DNA from: Xylaria sp. FL1777
Taxonomy: Eukaryota; Ascomycota; Sordariomycetes; Xylariales; Xylariaceae
Assembly (NCBI GenBank): GCA_022578965.1
Contig: MU400900.1
Location: 1-24,797, forward strand
DNA length: 24,797 bases
Reading direction: 5' to 3'
The notes beneath the pieces are model-generated. The model was not told the origin of the DNA. It ran no database searches and saw nothing but the letters and a program-made list of their open reading frames with translations. Positions 22,877 to 24,797 of the stretch are shown one piece after another (within the stretch, counting starts at the first letter, position 1; each line of letters begins with the position of its first letter). Both the position numbers and the translations under genes were made by a program.

Positions 22877-24797
22877 TAAAAGTATTAGTTTTATTAAATA
22901 TATTATAGTTTAGTTATATTGCTATATTAAATTTAAACGTTTAAAAATTTATATTATTTAAAGCTAGATTTTAATAATAAAGTATTTATTTAAAAAACTG
23001 CAATTTATTTATGCTTTAATTAATTAGCCTAATATATTTTTTGTTGTTTATTTTATAAAAAAAAGTACTATTATAAAAAATTATTAATAATTAAGTTTTT
23101 TAATTAGCAAAATATAACGCAATATAATATATTTAATCTTTAAAACTATTGTTTTTATAAATAGCAAAAAAAAGCTTATTATTATGCGTTATTTTTTAAT
23201 AATATAGCTTTAAAAATTAAAGTTTACTTTAATTAAAATAAAATACTTTATTTAAAAATATAATGCAAATATATGTTTTAATAACTAATAGTAGTTATAT
23301 AATAAAGTTATAAAGCTAGACTTTTTTTGTTAAATTATATTTATTATTATAGCTTTTAAAATAAAAATAAATATTTATAATATAACGCATATTGTTTAGT
23401 TTAGTTTTATTGCTTTTAAAAACTTTTTAAATTTGTTGCAAAAGTTTAGCTAAACTATTTAAAATAATATAATATAAAAAATAGCATTTTTTTTTGCTTT
23501 TTATTAATATTTTAATTTATTAAAAGCGTAAAAAGTTAAACTTTTTAAACTAAAGCATAAAAAAAAGCTACTAAAAAATAATTAAAATAATTTATACTTT
23601 ATAATAAACATAAGTAATAATGCATTAAAAAGTTTAATGTTTAATTATATATAGTTTATATTATTAAACTATTAATTAATTATAATTAATAAGCTTAAAA
23701 ATAAAAATAGTTTAATAGTTAACTTTAAATTAAAATAGTTTAAGCTAGTTAAGCTTATTAAATAAACTAAAACTAAACTAAAGTTTAAAAATAAGCTATA
23801 AGCTATTTAGTTAAATATATATAAGTTTATAAATATAAAATGCTTTAAAAAATATACTTTATAGTTTTTATAATAACTAAATAATAAAAACATTAAAAAG
23901 TAAAAAAATATATAATAAAAAATATATTATAACTTATATTATTATAACTTTAGTTAATTATTAAAGTTGCTGCTAAAAATATATTAGTAGTTTATGCTTT
24001 AAAAAAAAATTATTTTTTAGTTTTTATAGCAAAAGCTTTAAAAATTTTGCGCAAAATATTTTATAAACTTATATTAATATTTAAACTTTGCTATTAATAA
24101 TATAACAAAATATTTTATGCTAAAAAAAGTTTAATAATGTATTACTATTATATTTAATAAAATAATTAATATAAATATTATGTTTTTTTTAGTTTATAAT
24201 ATTATAAAAATATTTAAATATAATAAATAAAAAAAATATAGCTATATTTTATATATTAAGCTTTTTATAATATATTAGCATACTTTTAATAAGCATGTTA
24301 AGCATTTTACAAATAAAGTATAAATTAAAAATACTATTAAAAATATACTTTATTTAACTTTAAAATTAATACTAAAAATGCAAATAAAACAGCAATTAAA
24401 TATTTATTAAACGCTTAATATATAATTAAGCTAATTAGCTTTATATTTAATAATAGTTATAATTTTTATTTTATTATTTTTAATAAAACTAATTATAGTT
24501 ATATTATTTTTAAGTGCTTTTTTTATATATATAAATATATTACTAGCTATAAATTTACTAGTATAATTTAAATTATTAAAGCATAATAAAAAATCGCTAG
24601 CAAATAGTAGTTTTAAAAAGCTAAAAAAAAAGCTAAAAAAAATAAAACGTATATAATATTTTGCATTAATTTATATTTAGCTTTAGTTTTTTAGTTTTTT
24701 GTTTTTTTTTTTTTGCTTTTTTATAATTAAAAGTATATAACTGCTATTTTTTATTACTTTTAATAAATAGCTTATTTTTATTAGCTAAACTTAATAT
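22877..24797 (-). repeat. Right arm of the large inverted repeat, cut by the window end
   Basis: Reverse complement of 1806-3724, with the arm entering from the inner boundary at about 22877 and still matching at the last base of the window (24797 pairs with 1806). The true repeat is therefore probably longer, extending rightward here and possibly into 1-1805 on the left. Differences from the left arm are mostly transitions; for example the small palindrome attactagtaat in the left arm (near 3509) reads attattaataat here. Confidence 0.88.

Noticed and set aside
1..24797. Mitochondrial, Plasmodium-like or gut-fungus AT-rich genome
   Set aside because: No genes or long frames in 24.8 kb, stops in every frame, transition-only differences between repeat copies and a Ty3/Gypsy pol full of Q/W/R-to-stop changes point to RIP rather than a naturally AT-biased coding genome.
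1..24797. TATA boxes, poly(A) signals and T-run terminators
   Set aside because: TATAAA, AATAAA and T runs occur throughout by composition; none is tied to a credible gene.

Overview
The window looks like a piece of AT-rich heterochromatin from a filamentous ascomycete (Pezizomycotina) that has been destroyed by repeat-induced point mutation (RIP). Positions 301-600 hold only 26 G+C in 300 bases. TpA is everywhere, CpG is almost absent, and stop codons fill all six frames. I see no intact protein gene, no tRNA and no rRNA. What remains is a stack of decayed repeats that can be recognised by pairing copies with each other and by reading old codons through the C-to-T and G-to-A changes.

Layout. 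1-1805: featureless AT-rich DNA. 1806-3724: left arm of a large inverted repeat whose partner is 22877-24797, running to the window end. 3725-5257: gene-free, with TA microsatellites. 5258-6110: an 853-bp element with 68-bp terminal inverted repeats and a core of about twenty 23-bp tandem units followed by 9-bp units. 6414-6719 and 21053-21358: a 306-bp direct repeat pair without indels, 281/306 identical, 23 of 25 differences being transitions. They are the best candidates for LTRs. Between them the + strand is mostly A-rich and C-over-G.

The firmest functional identification is inside this interval: 12661 to about 14800 is a dead Ty3/Gypsy pol gene in the order reverse transcriptase, RNase H, integrase. 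Residue spacing matches the ascomycete Ty3/Gypsy family that I know, and the catalytic Asp/Glu positions I could locate now read Asn/Lys, each explained by G-to-A changes. Three reading-frame changes are also visible. Pol sits near the middle of the 14.9-kb interval, so the interval is probably a composite or nested structure rather than one simple element.

21359-21780 is the exception: about 38% G+C in its centre, with CpG and CpA intact. It holds a 21-bp tandem duplication, a roughly 160-bp stem-loop-like inverted repeat and a perfect 8-bp-stem hairpin. It looks like single-copy DNA that escaped RIP, or a later insertion. The rest to 22876 is AT-rich again without a credible gene. Nothing here works as an active gene system. 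The value of the window is as a mutation record in which independent repeat pairs (direct, inverted, tandem, terminal) can be compared.
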